From the NCBI GenBank assembly GCA_025059805.1, contig JANXDG010000035.1:62001-126000 (forward strand): 64,000 nt of DNA, written 5' to 3'. The position numbers and the translations under genes were made by a program. The notes beneath the pieces were generated by a model. That model ran no database searches, was not told the origin of the DNA, and saw only the letters and a list, made by a program, of their open reading frames with translations. Source of the stretch: Endomicrobiia bacterium. GTDB taxonomy: Bacteria; Elusimicrobiota; Endomicrobiia; DTEH01. Each line of letters opens with the position of its first letter. Positions within the stretch are counted from its first letter, which is position 1. Of this stretch, positions 1 to 9,486 are shown one piece after another.

Positions 1-261
1 TGGAGAAGTAAACGTAATATCAGTCATTAACTTCACTATTTTATCATATTCTTTTGCTTCTACAACTAAATCTATATCTTTTACACTTGACGAAGTTTTA
101 CCTGATGTAACAGAAAGGATTAAATCACGGATAACCCCTCCTACTATGTAATGGTTGTATCCACAGTCAACCATTTTATTAATAATTTTTTTAACATATT
201 TGTAAATCTCAATTCTTGTAAACACGCTAAGTACTTCTTTTAGTATATTTTCTTTCGTCAT
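1..261 (-). CDS. cca: CCA tRNA nucleotidyltransferase / poly(A) polymerase family, N-terminal fragment
   Basis: This gene is absent from the ORF track because the window's left edge cuts it. Reading the minus strand from an ATG at 259-261 gives an open frame to base 1. It carries the class II nucleotidyltransferase head signature: a YIVGGVIRDL glycine-rich motif, then KDIDLVV, the metal-binding DxD region, about 25 residues later. In this family these bind the nucleotide triphosphate and two metal ions while CCA is added to tRNA 3' ends. The ATG overlaps the TGA of the upstream DUF2851 gene as ATGA, so it is probably the last gene seen of the envelope operon and translationally coupled. The one tRNA in this window lacks an encoded CCA, which fits a need for this enzyme. 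Poly(A) polymerase cannot be excluded without the C-terminus. Confidence 0.82.
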   Translation of the reverse strand, partial: MTKENILKEVLSVFTRIEIYKYVKKIINKMVDCGYNHYIVGGVIRDLILSVTSGKTSSSVKDIDLVVEAKEYDKIVKLMTDITFTSP

Positions 262-1745
262 AAAATTATAAATTTAAACTGATATAACTCATCATCTAAC
301 TTGTTAATTTTTTCCCTTAAAATCCTTACAAGATAGCAATCTTCACAACGACCATGTATAGGTTCACAGAAGTCTCTATAAAGTTGAAGGAAACCTTGCA
401 CAAACATAGTATGAGATAAAAAATATTTCCTATATTCTGTATAACGTATAATGGACGATACAAATTTTTCTACGATTGTATTTTTCTCTACAAGTTTTAG
501 TTTTTTATAAATTGAGATTACTTTCTGCTTAAGTGTTTCATTTTTATTTTTTCTAGCATGATAGAAATAATATGGTAAGACCACATTGACAACAATAGCA
601 GCAACTTTTTCTTCCCCGAACAAAGGATATTCCTTAGGAAACTGTTTACTATCAAAACTACAATGCCGTGCAAAAAATCCGTCAGAAGGTTGATAAAAGA
701 TATTTACAAGATGTTTGATAATTTCTTCTTCAGTAAAATTGTTTAAGAAATTTTTCAAAATTTTATGTAGTCCAAAATCAACAAAGTTGGATATTGTTCT
801 ACTGAAAGCAGCTATTCTTCTTTGTGGGAAGTTAACCGGTCTTGTCTTATAGAACCTCCATTGGGATATTGACAGTCTTTTCTTAAACTTATCCTTAACA
901 ATGTTCCAAATGTTAACTAACCTGTCAGTATAGCAGTTTGCTGGCTGTTTAATTATAGCGTCATCTATAAAACCTGCAACACCAAAATAGATAGATTCAA
1001 TAACTTCTAAAGGTTTAAAACCACTTAAACTTTTTATAACTTGTTTTAATTTCTTAATTGGAACCAATCGTGCTAATTTTACAAAATTATCTTTATTATT
1101 GACATAACCATAAACTTCTGCCATTTCTTCATACAAAGTTTGTTCTTCAGTATAGTCAAAATTTATCCATCTTGAAAACACCTCAGATTTAAGCAATAGC
1201 CTTGCCTCAGCAGCTGCAATAATAAGTTCTTCAAGATAATTATAATCCTTGGGCATCAAGATTTCACCACAAAGTGATCCACTAAATTCTGCATCTAACT
1301 CAGTTAATTTAGCATAAAGCTGTACATCTTCAACAGTAAGTCTTCCTTTTAAACATACCTCAAACTTTACCTCTTTTATTTCTCTTTTAGTATCATAATC
1401 ATAGAACACATGAAGTATAATATTACTATACCTTTCACTGTGTTTATGTTTAAACCAATCAGATCTTTTAAAATGCACTTCAACATCGCCCTCATAATGT
1501 TTACCATCAACAACAATCTTAGCTGAGATAAAGTCAGGTAAAGCTAATGTATGTTTCTCTCCGGGCGATAAAACAACTAATTTTTCTCCACTTGTTGTTA
1601 ATAAGTTTCTACGATCTAACTCTTGTTTATACCACAATTCTTTAAGCACATCCTCGGTAAGACTTTGTTTTACGAAACTTTCCTTAACCTTTGGTTTTAA
1701 CATTAATGCTTTATTTCTTAGTTGAAGATATACATTTAAATCCAT
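258..1745 (-). CDS. DUF2851 family protein
   Basis: This 495-residue protein matches what I recall of the DUF2851 family, common in Bacteroidetes/Chlorobi-type genomes and of unknown biochemical role. The diagnostic stretch lies around residues 85-115: GDVEVHFKRSDW, then an H-K-H segment and NIILHVFYDYD. This resembles the family's conserved GDVEIH...DW...H...VILHVV pattern. A C-terminal CEDCYLVRI motif near residue 477 could be a small metal or structural cysteine pair. No signal peptide or membrane segment is seen, so it is probably cytoplasmic. The gene starts 4 bases after the upstream peptidase stop and its TGA overlaps the cca start as ATGA. Its place at the end of an envelope operon and next to a tRNA-processing gene does not reveal its job. 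Confidence 0.8.
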   Translation of the reverse strand: MDLNVYLQLRNKALMLKPKVKESFVKQSLTEDVLKELWYKQELDRRNLLTTSGEKLVVLSPGEKHTLALPDFISAKIVVDGKHYEGDVEVHFKRSDWFKHKHSERYSNIILHVFYDYDTKREIKEVKFEVCLKGRLTVEDVQLYAKLTELDAEFSGSLCGEILMPKDYNYLEELIIAAAEARLLLKSEVFSRWINFDYTEEQTLYEEMAEVYGYVNNKDNFVKLARLVPIKKLKQVIKSLSGFKPLEVIESIYFGVAGFIDDAIIKQPANCYTDRLVNIWNIVKDKFKKRLSISQWRFYKTRPVNFPQRRIAAFSRTISNFVDFGLHKILKNFLNNFTEEEIIKHLVNIFYQPSDGFFARHCSFDSKQFPKEYPLFGEEKVAAIVVNVVLPYYFYHARKNKNETLKQKVISIYKKLKLVEKNTIVEKFVSSIIRYTEYRKYFLSHTMFVQGFLQLYRDFCEPIHGRCEDCYLVRILREKINKLDDELYQFKFIIL

Positions 1746-1749
1746 ATTT

Positions 1750-3336
1750 TTATTTTCGTTGTAATTTCTTAATCTCTAAATATCTATTCAATGTGTCTAT
1801 TCTTACATCAACATCTGCATCAGTAGGATTTAAAACTTTAACAATTTTGTATTCATCAATGGCATGTTCTAATTTACCAAGATCAGAATATATTTCTGCA
1901 ACCGTCTTTCTTATCTTGTAATTAAAAGGATTAATCTCCAATATCTGTTTATAAACATCCAGTGCTTTTTCATATTCTCCTTTTTCAAAATAGACATTAA
2001 ATAATAGCTCATATCCAGCAACAAAATTAGGATTTGCACTTATACACTGGTTCAATATATCTTCTGCTTCTTCATACATTTTAGCTGCCAGATATGCTTT
2101 AGCAAGCCGTGTCAAAACAATCGGATTAAACATCTCAAACTTTTGTGCTTTCTTGTATTGAAATATTGCTGTTTTATAATCTTTCTTAGCTAAAAATTTA
2201 TCTCCCAATTCTATATACTGACGTTGGTCAAGGCCTAGTAGTTCGTCCTGTTGTTTTATATAAATACACTTCCAGTCAGGTTGTGCTCCAGGATAAGAAG
2301 ATAAGTTGGTAAACATTAGCTCTAAATTGTCTTCCCACAAACTCATAAGTTTATCAAATTTTAAACCATAAATTTTATTATACAATTTATCTTCGTCATC
2401 TTTGTAATTCTTATAATGCTTAATAAACTGTAAAAAATTATTCTCACCATAATTTTCAACAAGGTGTTTAACAAAACTTGCAAGTTCAACAAATGCTAAG
2501 TCTATTTCTTGTTGTGAATCTAAGTATACCAAAGAACCTTTAAACGAAGAAAAAGGTATAATTTTGTTACTCATCTTTGCTTGAAGTAACAAATTAACAT
2601 TGCCAGCTGAAAAACATAAAGGTTCTGTTGATCTATACAGTGTATCATAATATCTTGCAGTGGCTTCATGTAGGTATAACGGTAACGAATATTCTGAAAT
2701 ATGATTAAGTATAAAATGAATATACTCATGTGCTAGCGTATCCAACCATCTATATCCAAATGGTAAACATTCAGGTGAAAGTATCATAATTCTGTTAAAC
2801 TTACATATTCCAACAACACCTGTTTTTTCTATAATATCCATACCTAATGTTGAAGCAAAAGCAAATTCTTCTTTAGTGTTGTAAACTTCAATTCTTACCT
2901 TCCTTTCGGGGTAAAAACCAAATTTTTCACCAAAGGTTTTATAGATTTTTTCTAACTGCAATATAGCAAAGTCCTTGAGTATAACATCTCTACCTTTAAG
3001 ATATATTTTGAAATGGTCACTTTCATACTCATTATATCCATTTGAAAAAATTTGTTTTAAATTCAAAATGTAAGATACAAAAAATTGTTGCTCATCAGTC
3101 ATAGAATAACTTGTAAATCTTACCACATACTCCGCTGCTTTGGTGTAATCACCTAAATATAAGTGATATAAGCTGTTATAAAACGTTACAAGATGATCTT
3201 TTTCAGATGCAGAATTTATAATTCTTCTTACTTCTTCAAACTTTCCTGCTTCAAGTAGTTTTAGTATCGGAATTTCACTGTACAAAAACCATGTAAGCAA
3301 TAAAATAGTTAAACAAGCCAAAATAATATTTTTCAT
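1750..3336 (-). CDS. Peptidase MA-like (gluzincin) metallopeptidase with C-terminal TPR repeats
   Basis: The protein has 528 residues. An N-terminal hydrophobic segment (about residues 3-20) suggests export or membrane anchoring. The middle carries a gluzincin zinc site: LAHEYIHFIL (HExxH) at about residue 205, followed some 20 residues later by HEATARYYD, whose glutamate fits the third zinc ligand, as in the peptidase MA family. From about residue 375 to the end there are at least four TPR units with the usual alanine/tyrosine pattern, for example DYKTAIFQYKKAQ and EYEKALDVYKQILEINP. TPRs usually mediate protein contacts. The gene sits 3 bases after the DUF4175 gene and 4 bases before DUF2851, inside the long operon. 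Proteolysis of an envelope substrate is plausible, but the substrate is unknown. Confidence 0.78.
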   Translation of the reverse strand: MKNIILACLTILLLTWFLYSEIPILKLLEAGKFEEVRRIINSASEKDHLVTFYNSLYHLYLGDYTKAAEYVVRFTSYSMTDEQQFFVSYILNLKQIFSNGYNEYESDHFKIYLKGRDVILKDFAILQLEKIYKTFGEKFGFYPERKVRIEVYNTKEEFAFASTLGMDIIEKTGVVGICKFNRIMILSPECLPFGYRWLDTLAHEYIHFILNHISEYSLPLYLHEATARYYDTLYRSTEPLCFSAGNVNLLLQAKMSNKIIPFSSFKGSLVYLDSQQEIDLAFVELASFVKHLVENYGENNFLQFIKHYKNYKDDEDKLYNKIYGLKFDKLMSLWEDNLELMFTNLSSYPGAQPDWKCIYIKQQDELLGLDQRQYIELGDKFLAKKDYKTAIFQYKKAQKFEMFNPIVLTRLAKAYLAAKMYEEAEDILNQCISANPNFVAGYELLFNVYFEKGEYEKALDVYKQILEINPFNYKIRKTVAEIYSDLGKLEHAIDEYKIVKVLNPTDADVDVRIDTLNRYLEIKKLQRK

Positions 3337-3339
3337 ACA

Positions 3340-6300
3340 CTACTTCAAAACTTCTTTATAATATTTGTCAATAATATGTTTTAATTCGTCAGGGTATTTT
3401 TCACTTAAAGATTTTATTATCTCCTCTCGTATTTCTTTAGGTGGACGATAATCTTTCGCAGAAGGTAATGTTATATTGCCAATTAAAACTCCAATTTTAC
3501 CACCTGGTATGTGTTTTAACTGAGTGGTTCCTGCAACAGACTTTCCCGCCTGCTGACTTAACTGTTGTAATTGCTGTTGTTTGTCAGAAAAGTTATTTCT
3601 TAGCTGAAGTAATAAATTTAACGCTGTATTTTGATGTTGAATAGCTTTAGGAATTAATAAACTATTTAAGCAATCAAACGAACCCGTCATTTCTGCCCGA
3701 GCCGAAATTGCAAGATTTACATCGTCAGAGTTTACAATGAAACTCTTACTTCCTAAGTTCTTAATCTCTTTTATAAACTCATCCATTTGCATACCGATAT
3801 TAGACTGTTTATTGCACAACTTTGATTGTTTTTCTTTCATCCTTGATGGATATATAATTTTAGGTTCTGTTTTTAAAATTTCTACAACTTCGTTTATCAA
3901 TTGATTTATTACCACCGTTGACGAAAACAAAACTGGGTTATATTGTTGCGACGCTGAACTTATTTTAACATTTTGTTCCCATATAGATTTTATATCTTCA
4001 AAATATTTACTTCCTTGAATTAACCTTTCATTTTTTAACTCTTGTTGAAAATCTTTTAGTTTTGATGATGCAAAAGTTGCGTTTTGTCTAAAAACATCTT
4101 TACCTGTGAAATTATTGATATTGTCTAAATACAAAATAATGTTATCTATATTTTTACTTATCTCTTCGCTTTTTTTTTCTAAGATAGGGAACTGTTTTTC
4201 TTGATATTTTGATATCTCAGAAATTCTGAACTCATCAATTTCTTTAGTTCCCTGATATACATTTTGTTGTTCTACTATAATATTATCCAACTGTGATACT
4301 ACTTTTTCTAAGTTTGAAGTTAAATCTAACATACTAGCACTAACTTGTTCCTTCGCAACTTTGTTTATATTTTGTGTAAGAAGTTCAAGTTGTTCTAACA
4401 GTTGTTCCGCAAGTTTTATCGCAGATTTAATATCATTACGATTAATCAAACCATAAATGTTTGTAAGAATATCCATAGGAGTTATAAAATCTAAATTTTT
4501 TATTTCTCTGCGGTTGACAAACTCATCCGGAAGTTCATCCTTGAACTTCGTCAAACTTTCTTGTATCTTCTTCAGTCTTTCCTCTATTTGTGATAATAGA
4601 TTAAAAATTTTTGTTCTGTCTTCCTCAGAGATTTTGTCATAACATTCTCGTAGTGCATCAAGTAGGTTCCTATTTGTGCCTAAGTTATCTTCCATTAGTC
4701 TAGAAATATTCTCCATATTTTGTCGTTTAATTATATCTTTGCTAAGCATAGTTGCGCGTTCAAGCGTATTAATTATTTGGTCCTGTATCTGTAACGCTGA
4801 ACTGATATCTCGCTGTTTTAAACTATCAATTCGTTTAGGATTCAGTTTACTACGTAGAGTTTCAATTGAATAATTTAAATTTCTAAATTCCATCATTGTA
4901 TCTACTGTAGTATAAGGATCGCTTGTCATTTCTGACAGAATATTTTTTATCATAGATTCTAAAATATCATATTGAATATTCATATTTTGACTTTGAAACA
5001 CTAAGGTATTTATATCTGGCATATAATCTGTAGTTAACTTTGATATTGACTCATATAACTCTACTTCTTGACTTAGTAATTCTATAGATTTGTCTATAAA
5101 TTTCTTAATTTGTTCTTCAATCAACTGATGTTTCTTTTCATAACTAAATATTTCTATTTTTCGCTCATCAGTAAAGTCGGATTTGTAACCGTAAAGAATG
5201 TCGTTATCATAAACGATCATACGATACTTTATAATATCGCCGAAATCTAATTTAAGTTTGCTTAAATCAAACAAATATTCATCTATATCCTCTGTTGCTA
5301 CCTTCTGGTATTTTTTAACTTCTTTTACGGTCTTATTCACTTTTTTTTCTATTTCATAAACAATTTCTATCTTGTGAATTCCAAAATCGTCTGTAACGGA
5401 ATAAACTATTGGAATCATACTGTTTGGTTCTACAATAATATCGTTCTCAGGAGAAATAATTTGTATTTTAGGACCTCTGTCTTCAATCATATGTATTCTA
5501 TACTTTACTGCTTCTGAATTCATTAACCCATCTGTATCAACAAATTCAAACCACAATTCTGTACCCTGTCTAACAATGAAACTACCATAAACGGTCTTTA
5601 AATCTGTACCAATATCAAGTTTTATTTTTTCCCCATAAAGATACAAAAATGCTGATTGAATAGCCTTATTTGTTTTAGCGCTAAAAGATACTTTGCTACC
5701 ATATAAATATTGTAATTCAGAAAAATTATTGATGTTTATCACTGGCTGGCCAGTATACTGCGGTGGCGTAACTTTAATATCTAAAGAGACAATATTCGGC
5801 AAAACTAATGGTTCTATTTTATAAACTTTTGATGCCATACCTCTGAATTTAACCTTATATAATATCGTAGTTTCTACCGATGGGATCAAATATACATATA
5901 CTTTACGTCCAGCAAAGTCTACTGTCTTCTCAAAGTTAACCTTATAAAACTTCTTATCACCGTAAGTTTTCAATAATAACTCAGGTACATACAAACTGTA
6001 CTCCTTCTCAACAATAACTTTAATTTCACATACTTCACCGGAACGTACAGTTAAATTCTTTGGTGATATAAAAATTCCTAGTATCTCTGGTCTACGTGTA
6101 AATAAAATCTTATGAATGCTTGATCTAATTACATACGGTGGTATTGCATAAAGAATGTAAGTTATAACAAAAAGTGCTAAATTTAGCGGAATAACTTTAA
6201 TTATATTCTTCAGTCCAGAAAGTTCTATGATGTCAACTTTAGAAAGAATTGTTTTTACATTTTCCACGAAATCCCTTGCTAATTCCTCAGAATAGTTCAG

Positions 6301-6645
6301 ATCTTTTGGACTTATCAATGCGTCTTCAAGTTGATAAGCGTTTATTAGGTCATCGGTTGATTTCAATAAGTTTTTTATTATCAAAAATTTCTGTAGTTGC
6401 AAACAAGAAAAACGTAAAGTTTGATATATTCTCAAAACTAAATTTGCAAAAAATAATAACAAAAATGCTATTATTACGAACCAATAAATATGAAAAACAA
6501 TTATTGGTAATGGAAAAATTTTATCAACTAATACACTTAATATAAAACAACCTATTACCGTATTGACACAACTAATCACATATCTAAGCACAAGGAATAA
6601 TATTCTATTAAAAGTAAACTTATTAACATATTGTCTTATTTTCAT
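3340..6645 (-). CDS. DUF4175-like large membrane protein with coiled coils
   Basis: This 1101-residue protein has two or three membrane segments in the first 175 residues (about 28-72 and 150-175). A long extracytoplasmic part follows. Beta-type segments include VTPPQYTGQP near residue 290, a signature I associate with DUF4175 and related proteins of VWA/BatA clusters. From about residue 500 to 1000 it is rich in E, K, Q, L and I in long helices, likely coiled coil, with a Q-rich stretch near 1045. The C-terminal region ends in RPPKEIREEIIKSLSEKYP, a motif typical of the family tail. It lies 6 bases after an MGDG-synthase-like gene and 3 bases before the peptidase gene. A scaffold or sensor role at the envelope is inferred only from topology and context. 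Confidence 0.72.
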   Translation of the reverse strand: MKIRQYVNKFTFNRILFLVLRYVISCVNTVIGCFILSVLVDKIFPLPIIVFHIYWFVIIAFLLLFFANLVLRIYQTLRFSCLQLQKFLIIKNLLKSTDDLINAYQLEDALISPKDLNYSEELARDFVENVKTILSKVDIIELSGLKNIIKVIPLNLALFVITYILYAIPPYVIRSSIHKILFTRRPEILGIFISPKNLTVRSGEVCEIKVIVEKEYSLYVPELLLKTYGDKKFYKVNFEKTVDFAGRKVYVYLIPSVETTILYKVKFRGMASKVYKIEPLVLPNIVSLDIKVTPPQYTGQPVININNFSELQYLYGSKVSFSAKTNKAIQSAFLYLYGEKIKLDIGTDLKTVYGSFIVRQGTELWFEFVDTDGLMNSEAVKYRIHMIEDRGPKIQIISPENDIIVEPNSMIPIVYSVTDDFGIHKIEIVYEIEKKVNKTVKEVKKYQKVATEDIDEYLFDLSKLKLDFGDIIKYRMIVYDNDILYGYKSDFTDERKIEIFSYEKKHQLIEEQIKKFIDKSIELLSQEVELYESISKLTTDYMPDINTLVFQSQNMNIQYDILESMIKNILSEMTSDPYTTVDTMMEFRNLNYSIETLRSKLNPKRIDSLKQRDISSALQIQDQIINTLERATMLSKDIIKRQNMENISRLMEDNLGTNRNLLDALRECYDKISEEDRTKIFNLLSQIEERLKKIQESLTKFKDELPDEFVNRREIKNLDFITPMDILTNIYGLINRNDIKSAIKLAEQLLEQLELLTQNINKVAKEQVSASMLDLTSNLEKVVSQLDNIIVEQQNVYQGTKEIDEFRISEISKYQEKQFPILEKKSEEISKNIDNIILYLDNINNFTGKDVFRQNATFASSKLKDFQQELKNERLIQGSKYFEDIKSIWEQNVKISSASQQYNPVLFSSTVVINQLINEVVEILKTEPKIIYPSRMKEKQSKLCNKQSNIGMQMDEFIKEIKNLGSKSFIVNSDDVNLAISARAEMTGSFDCLNSLLIPKAIQHQNTALNLLLQLRNNFSDKQQQLQQLSQQAGKSVAGTTQLKHIPGGKIGVLIGNITLPSAKDYRPPKEIREEIIKSLSEKYPDELKHIIDKYYKEVLK

Positions 6646-6651
6646 AACTAT

Positions 6652-7773
6652 TTAAATCTCACCAGAGACAATATCCTCAACTAATTTCAAAATTTTTCCT
6701 GCAGGATTATTTTGGATATATTTTTTAATATTATTTTTGTATATTTCTAATTTTATTTTAGCTGTAATAATATCGTCAAGTAATTTAAATACTGTTTCTT
6801 CATCTTCATAGTGGAAACCTAACTTATATTTTTTTACAACATACACATTGCCACGTTCCTGTCCAGGGACAAATACAGGAATTAAAACAGGTACACCTGC
6901 AGAAAGAGATTCTGAAACTATAGCACCACCACCTTTGCATATAACTAAATCACTCACTCTAAGGTAATCATGCATACGGTCAGTCCATCCTATTATTTTT
7001 GTTCTTGGGATATATTCCATCATATTTAATTTATCATATAATTCTTTATATTTTCCTGTAATTATTATAAGTTGAAACAATTCTTTTTTCTTTCTTAGAA
7101 AATCTACGATTTTTAAAAACTTATCTAACGCGCCGAGTCCAATCGTAATTAATATTGTTAACACACCTTCTCTAAGTCCTAGTTCCGAAAGTATTTTATG
7201 TTTATCTACTTGCTGAAACAATTTAGAGTTCACTGGGAAACCTGTTACCCATATTTTGTTAATTCCAGAGTTTATCAATACATGTTTTGTATCTTCGTCA
7301 ATAACACAATAAAAGTCAACATTTTTATCTATCCAAGATTTGTGTATCATGTATGAATCAGTAATCACACATACGTACGGTACATTTCTAACTTCCTTTT
7401 TATACTTTTGTACAATAAAGTTCCAATAAGGATGTGTGGAGACAAAAATATCAGGGTTAAACTCATTAAAATATTCCTTTGCACTATTATACGAATTTGC
7501 TATAATTATAGTTTTAAGTAAATTTTTACAAAAGTTGTTGTTAGTACAGAAGAAAAAAGTATCAAATATCACAGGTTTTTCCATAGAAAAATTATACAAT
7601 TTCTGGAAAAAAGTTAATTTTCCCTGTTGTGGTTCACCTTTTAAATGTAAAAAATCAAAAACCTCTACGTCCCAGTCAGAATGTTTTAATTTTATTTCGC
7701 TATATATTGATTTTGCAGCGGTAATGTGGCCTGTTCCGTAACTCGCTGTTAGTATTAATATTTTCCTTTTCAT
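6652..7773 (-). CDS. MGDG synthase/MurG-like glycosyltransferase (GT28 type)
   Basis: The 373-residue protein begins MKRKILILTASYGTGHITAA. This matches the N-terminal domain of monogalactosyldiacylglycerol synthases and processive diacylglycerol glucosyltransferases (GASxGxGHxxAA). The C-terminal half is a GT-B UDP-sugar domain with IIGWTDRMHDYL, DLVICKGGGAIVSESL and VPVFVPGQERGN, corresponding to the family's loops that contact the nucleotide and sugar. A role in glycosylating membrane diacylglycerol, or another lipid carrier, on the inner face of the membrane fits the family. The acceptor and sugar are not determined. The gene follows the frameshifted PMT-like gene by 28 bases and precedes the DUF4175 gene by 6. 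Its place among four glycosyltransferase genes suggests one joint glycan or glycolipid pathway. Confidence 0.85.
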   Translation of the reverse strand: MKRKILILTASYGTGHITAAKSIYSEIKLKHSDWDVEVFDFLHLKGEPQQGKLTFFQKLYNFSMEKPVIFDTFFFCTNNNFCKNLLKTIIIANSYNSAKEYFNEFNPDIFVSTHPYWNFIVQKYKKEVRNVPYVCVITDSYMIHKSWIDKNVDFYCVIDEDTKHVLINSGINKIWVTGFPVNSKLFQQVDKHKILSELGLREGVLTILITIGLGALDKFLKIVDFLRKKKELFQLIIITGKYKELYDKLNMMEYIPRTKIIGWTDRMHDYLRVSDLVICKGGGAIVSESLSAGVPVLIPVFVPGQERGNVYVVKKYKLGFHYEDEETVFKLLDDIITAKIKLEIYKNNIKKYIQNNPAGKILKLVEDIVSGEI

Positions 7774-7801
7774 AGTTTCTCCCTTTTCATTATCTCAAAA
7801 T

Positions 7802-8181
7802 TTAAAGAAATTTTGATTTAATATATTCAACATCCTCATAATATCCAAGTTTTTCTAAAAGTTCTACAAATTTTGTTATCGCTAACTTATCTTCTGTCAA
7901 ATCATAGACAAAAATTGAATATGCACACACCACCACAGGTTTTAAATTTTTTAAGAAATTGAATACAGTTTTGTCTGAATAATATGTGGATTGCAAGTTT
8001 GTTACGGAAACTGCAAGAATGATTCTGTCAAAGTTGTTTTTCACTATATTACTTCCTTGTCGTTCTTCATAAGTTAGATTTGAAATAAAACCTATCGGTC
8101 TATAAACAATACCATAATATTCTGGATCGCCAACGCCAAAATATGAAAAATAAATACCTTTCTTAGCATAAGGATTTTTTT
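7802..8181 (-). pseudogene. Displaced C-terminal part of the PMT/ArnT-like glycosyltransferase (frameshifted)
   Basis: The ORF track lists only 7802-8044 as a separate 80-residue protein. The same frame is open back to the T7 run at 8175-8181. It reads NPYAKKGIYFSYFGVGDPEY and then continues through SNIVKNNFDR into the listed ORF. That text is exactly what follows the DSNIDWGQGLKEL motif in ArnT/PMT-like transferases (short linker, then SYFG.GDPEYYGI). One extra A in the A7 run on the coding strand (8 instead of 7) would join both frames into one protein of about 560 residues. So this is the true C-terminus of the gene listed at 8092-9486, not an independent gene. A sequencing or assembly indel, a recent mutation, or slippage on the A run are all possible. 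Confidence 0.85.
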
Positions 8182-9486
8182 AATCCAGATAGATAATTCT
8201 TTTAACCCTTGACCCCAGTCTATGTTTGAGTCAGTATAATGTTTCCAACCATTTTCACTACCGCCTATAATTTCGTTAAAATAAGAAATATACCAAGGGT
8301 AAGCTTTCGCAGAAACAAAGGCATTCCATATGATAATTAAGTAATAAATAGTTCTAATCTTTTTAAAGGTAGCAAGTTTACACGATTGCCAAATAATTAA
8401 AGGATACACTGGCAGGAGATGTCTATGCCCAATCTGCATTTTTGAAAAAGACGATATGATTATATAAATAAATATTGAAACAAAAACTATAGTATCCTCA
8501 ATTGTATCCTTTTTTTTAACAACATCGTGAAAAAATTTTACTACACTCATAATAAAAACTAATAACAACGGTAATTCTGTTTTTAAACAAAATAATATTG
8601 GAAAGTATAACAGGAACCCTTTGGTTGAAAATTTGCCAAAAAAATAAGTTGACCTACCTTGTTGTGTTAAATAAATCACTTTTTCAAGACCATAAAACAA
8701 ATCTAAAAAATTTACATTGTAAACAATCATTCCTACTATAACAATACCAGAAATTATAAAGATACAAAATTTTAATATTTCGTTAAACTTAATAATTTTT
8801 TTATACCAAAAATATGATAAAAGGACAACATAGGTAAATAATAACACAACAACAGAATATTTCGTTACCATCATTACACCTGTGAATAACGAACAAATTA
8901 ACATTTCTATAACATTTTTTGTAATTATATACTTTAAAAACCCATATATGCATAGAAAATAAAATATAGAAGCTATCATATCTTGTGTAATAAGACAACT
9001 ATGTGCTGCTATACTTGTATTAAAACAATACAACAAACATGCTATCATCGCCGATGTTTTGTTTATGTTTTTACTAATTATAATATAAAACGGTATAACA
9101 AATAGTGCGGACAATATAATCATCATCTTCCTTCCAAAGTTAAGTAGTTTCTCTGCAGAGTAGTTGTTGTAGTAAAGCATAAGGTTTGCAAATAAATACC
9201 TTTGTCTATTCTGCCAGTAAATGTGGTTGGTATATAGCACAGGCTGTGGTTTTAAAAACATTAATGGTATTGCAGACAAAATTTTTGCAAGCACAGGATG
9301 GTCGTCTAAATATATAATATCCATAGAACCTGTCTTAAGGTATGCATAACCTTGTATTAAATGAACAGGTTCGTCATATGTAGGTGATAGACGATTAATT
9401 ACTTTAAAACCGCGAATTATAAATACAGCTATTACTATAATTAAAAATCCAAAGTTAAAAAATTTTTTTAACAATGTGTTATTCAT
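8092..9486 (-). CDS. PMT/ArnT-like membrane glycosyltransferase, frameshifted before its C-terminus
   Basis: This GT-C fold enzyme has about ten membrane segments. Near residues 36-70 it has TYDEPVHLIQGYAYL and DDHPVLAKILS. These are the acidic loop and HP motif of ArnT/PMT-type transferases, which move sugars from polyprenyl phosphate carriers on the outer face of the membrane. Later motifs are QIGHRHLLPVYPLI, YFNEIIGGSENGW and DSNIDWGQGLKEL, all typical of this group. After IWIKK the frame changes at an A7 run. The last 27 residues of the listed ORF are out-of-frame sequence, and the genuine C-terminus continues at 7802-8181. The start overlaps the upstream DUF2723 stop by 4 bases. Without correction or slippage the product would lose about 120 residues. 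Confidence 0.83.
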   Translation of the reverse strand: MNNTLLKKFFNFGFLIIVIAVFIIRGFKVINRLSPTYDEPVHLIQGYAYLKTGSMDIIYLDDHPVLAKILSAIPLMFLKPQPVLYTNHIYWQNRQRYLFANLMLYYNNYSAEKLLNFGRKMMIILSALFVIPFYIIISKNINKTSAMIACLLYCFNTSIAAHSCLITQDMIASIFYFLCIYGFLKYIITKNVIEMLICSLFTGVMMVTKYSVVVLLFTYVVLLSYFWYKKIIKFNEILKFCIFIISGIVIVGMIVYNVNFLDLFYGLEKVIYLTQQGRSTYFFGKFSTKGFLLYFPILFCLKTELPLLLVFIMSVVKFFHDVVKKKDTIEDTIVFVSIFIYIIISSFSKMQIGHRHLLPVYPLIIWQSCKLATFKKIRTIYYLIIIWNAFVSAKAYPWYISYFNEIIGGSENGWKHYTDSNIDWGQGLKELSIWIKKILMLRKVFIFHILALAIQNIMVLFIDR

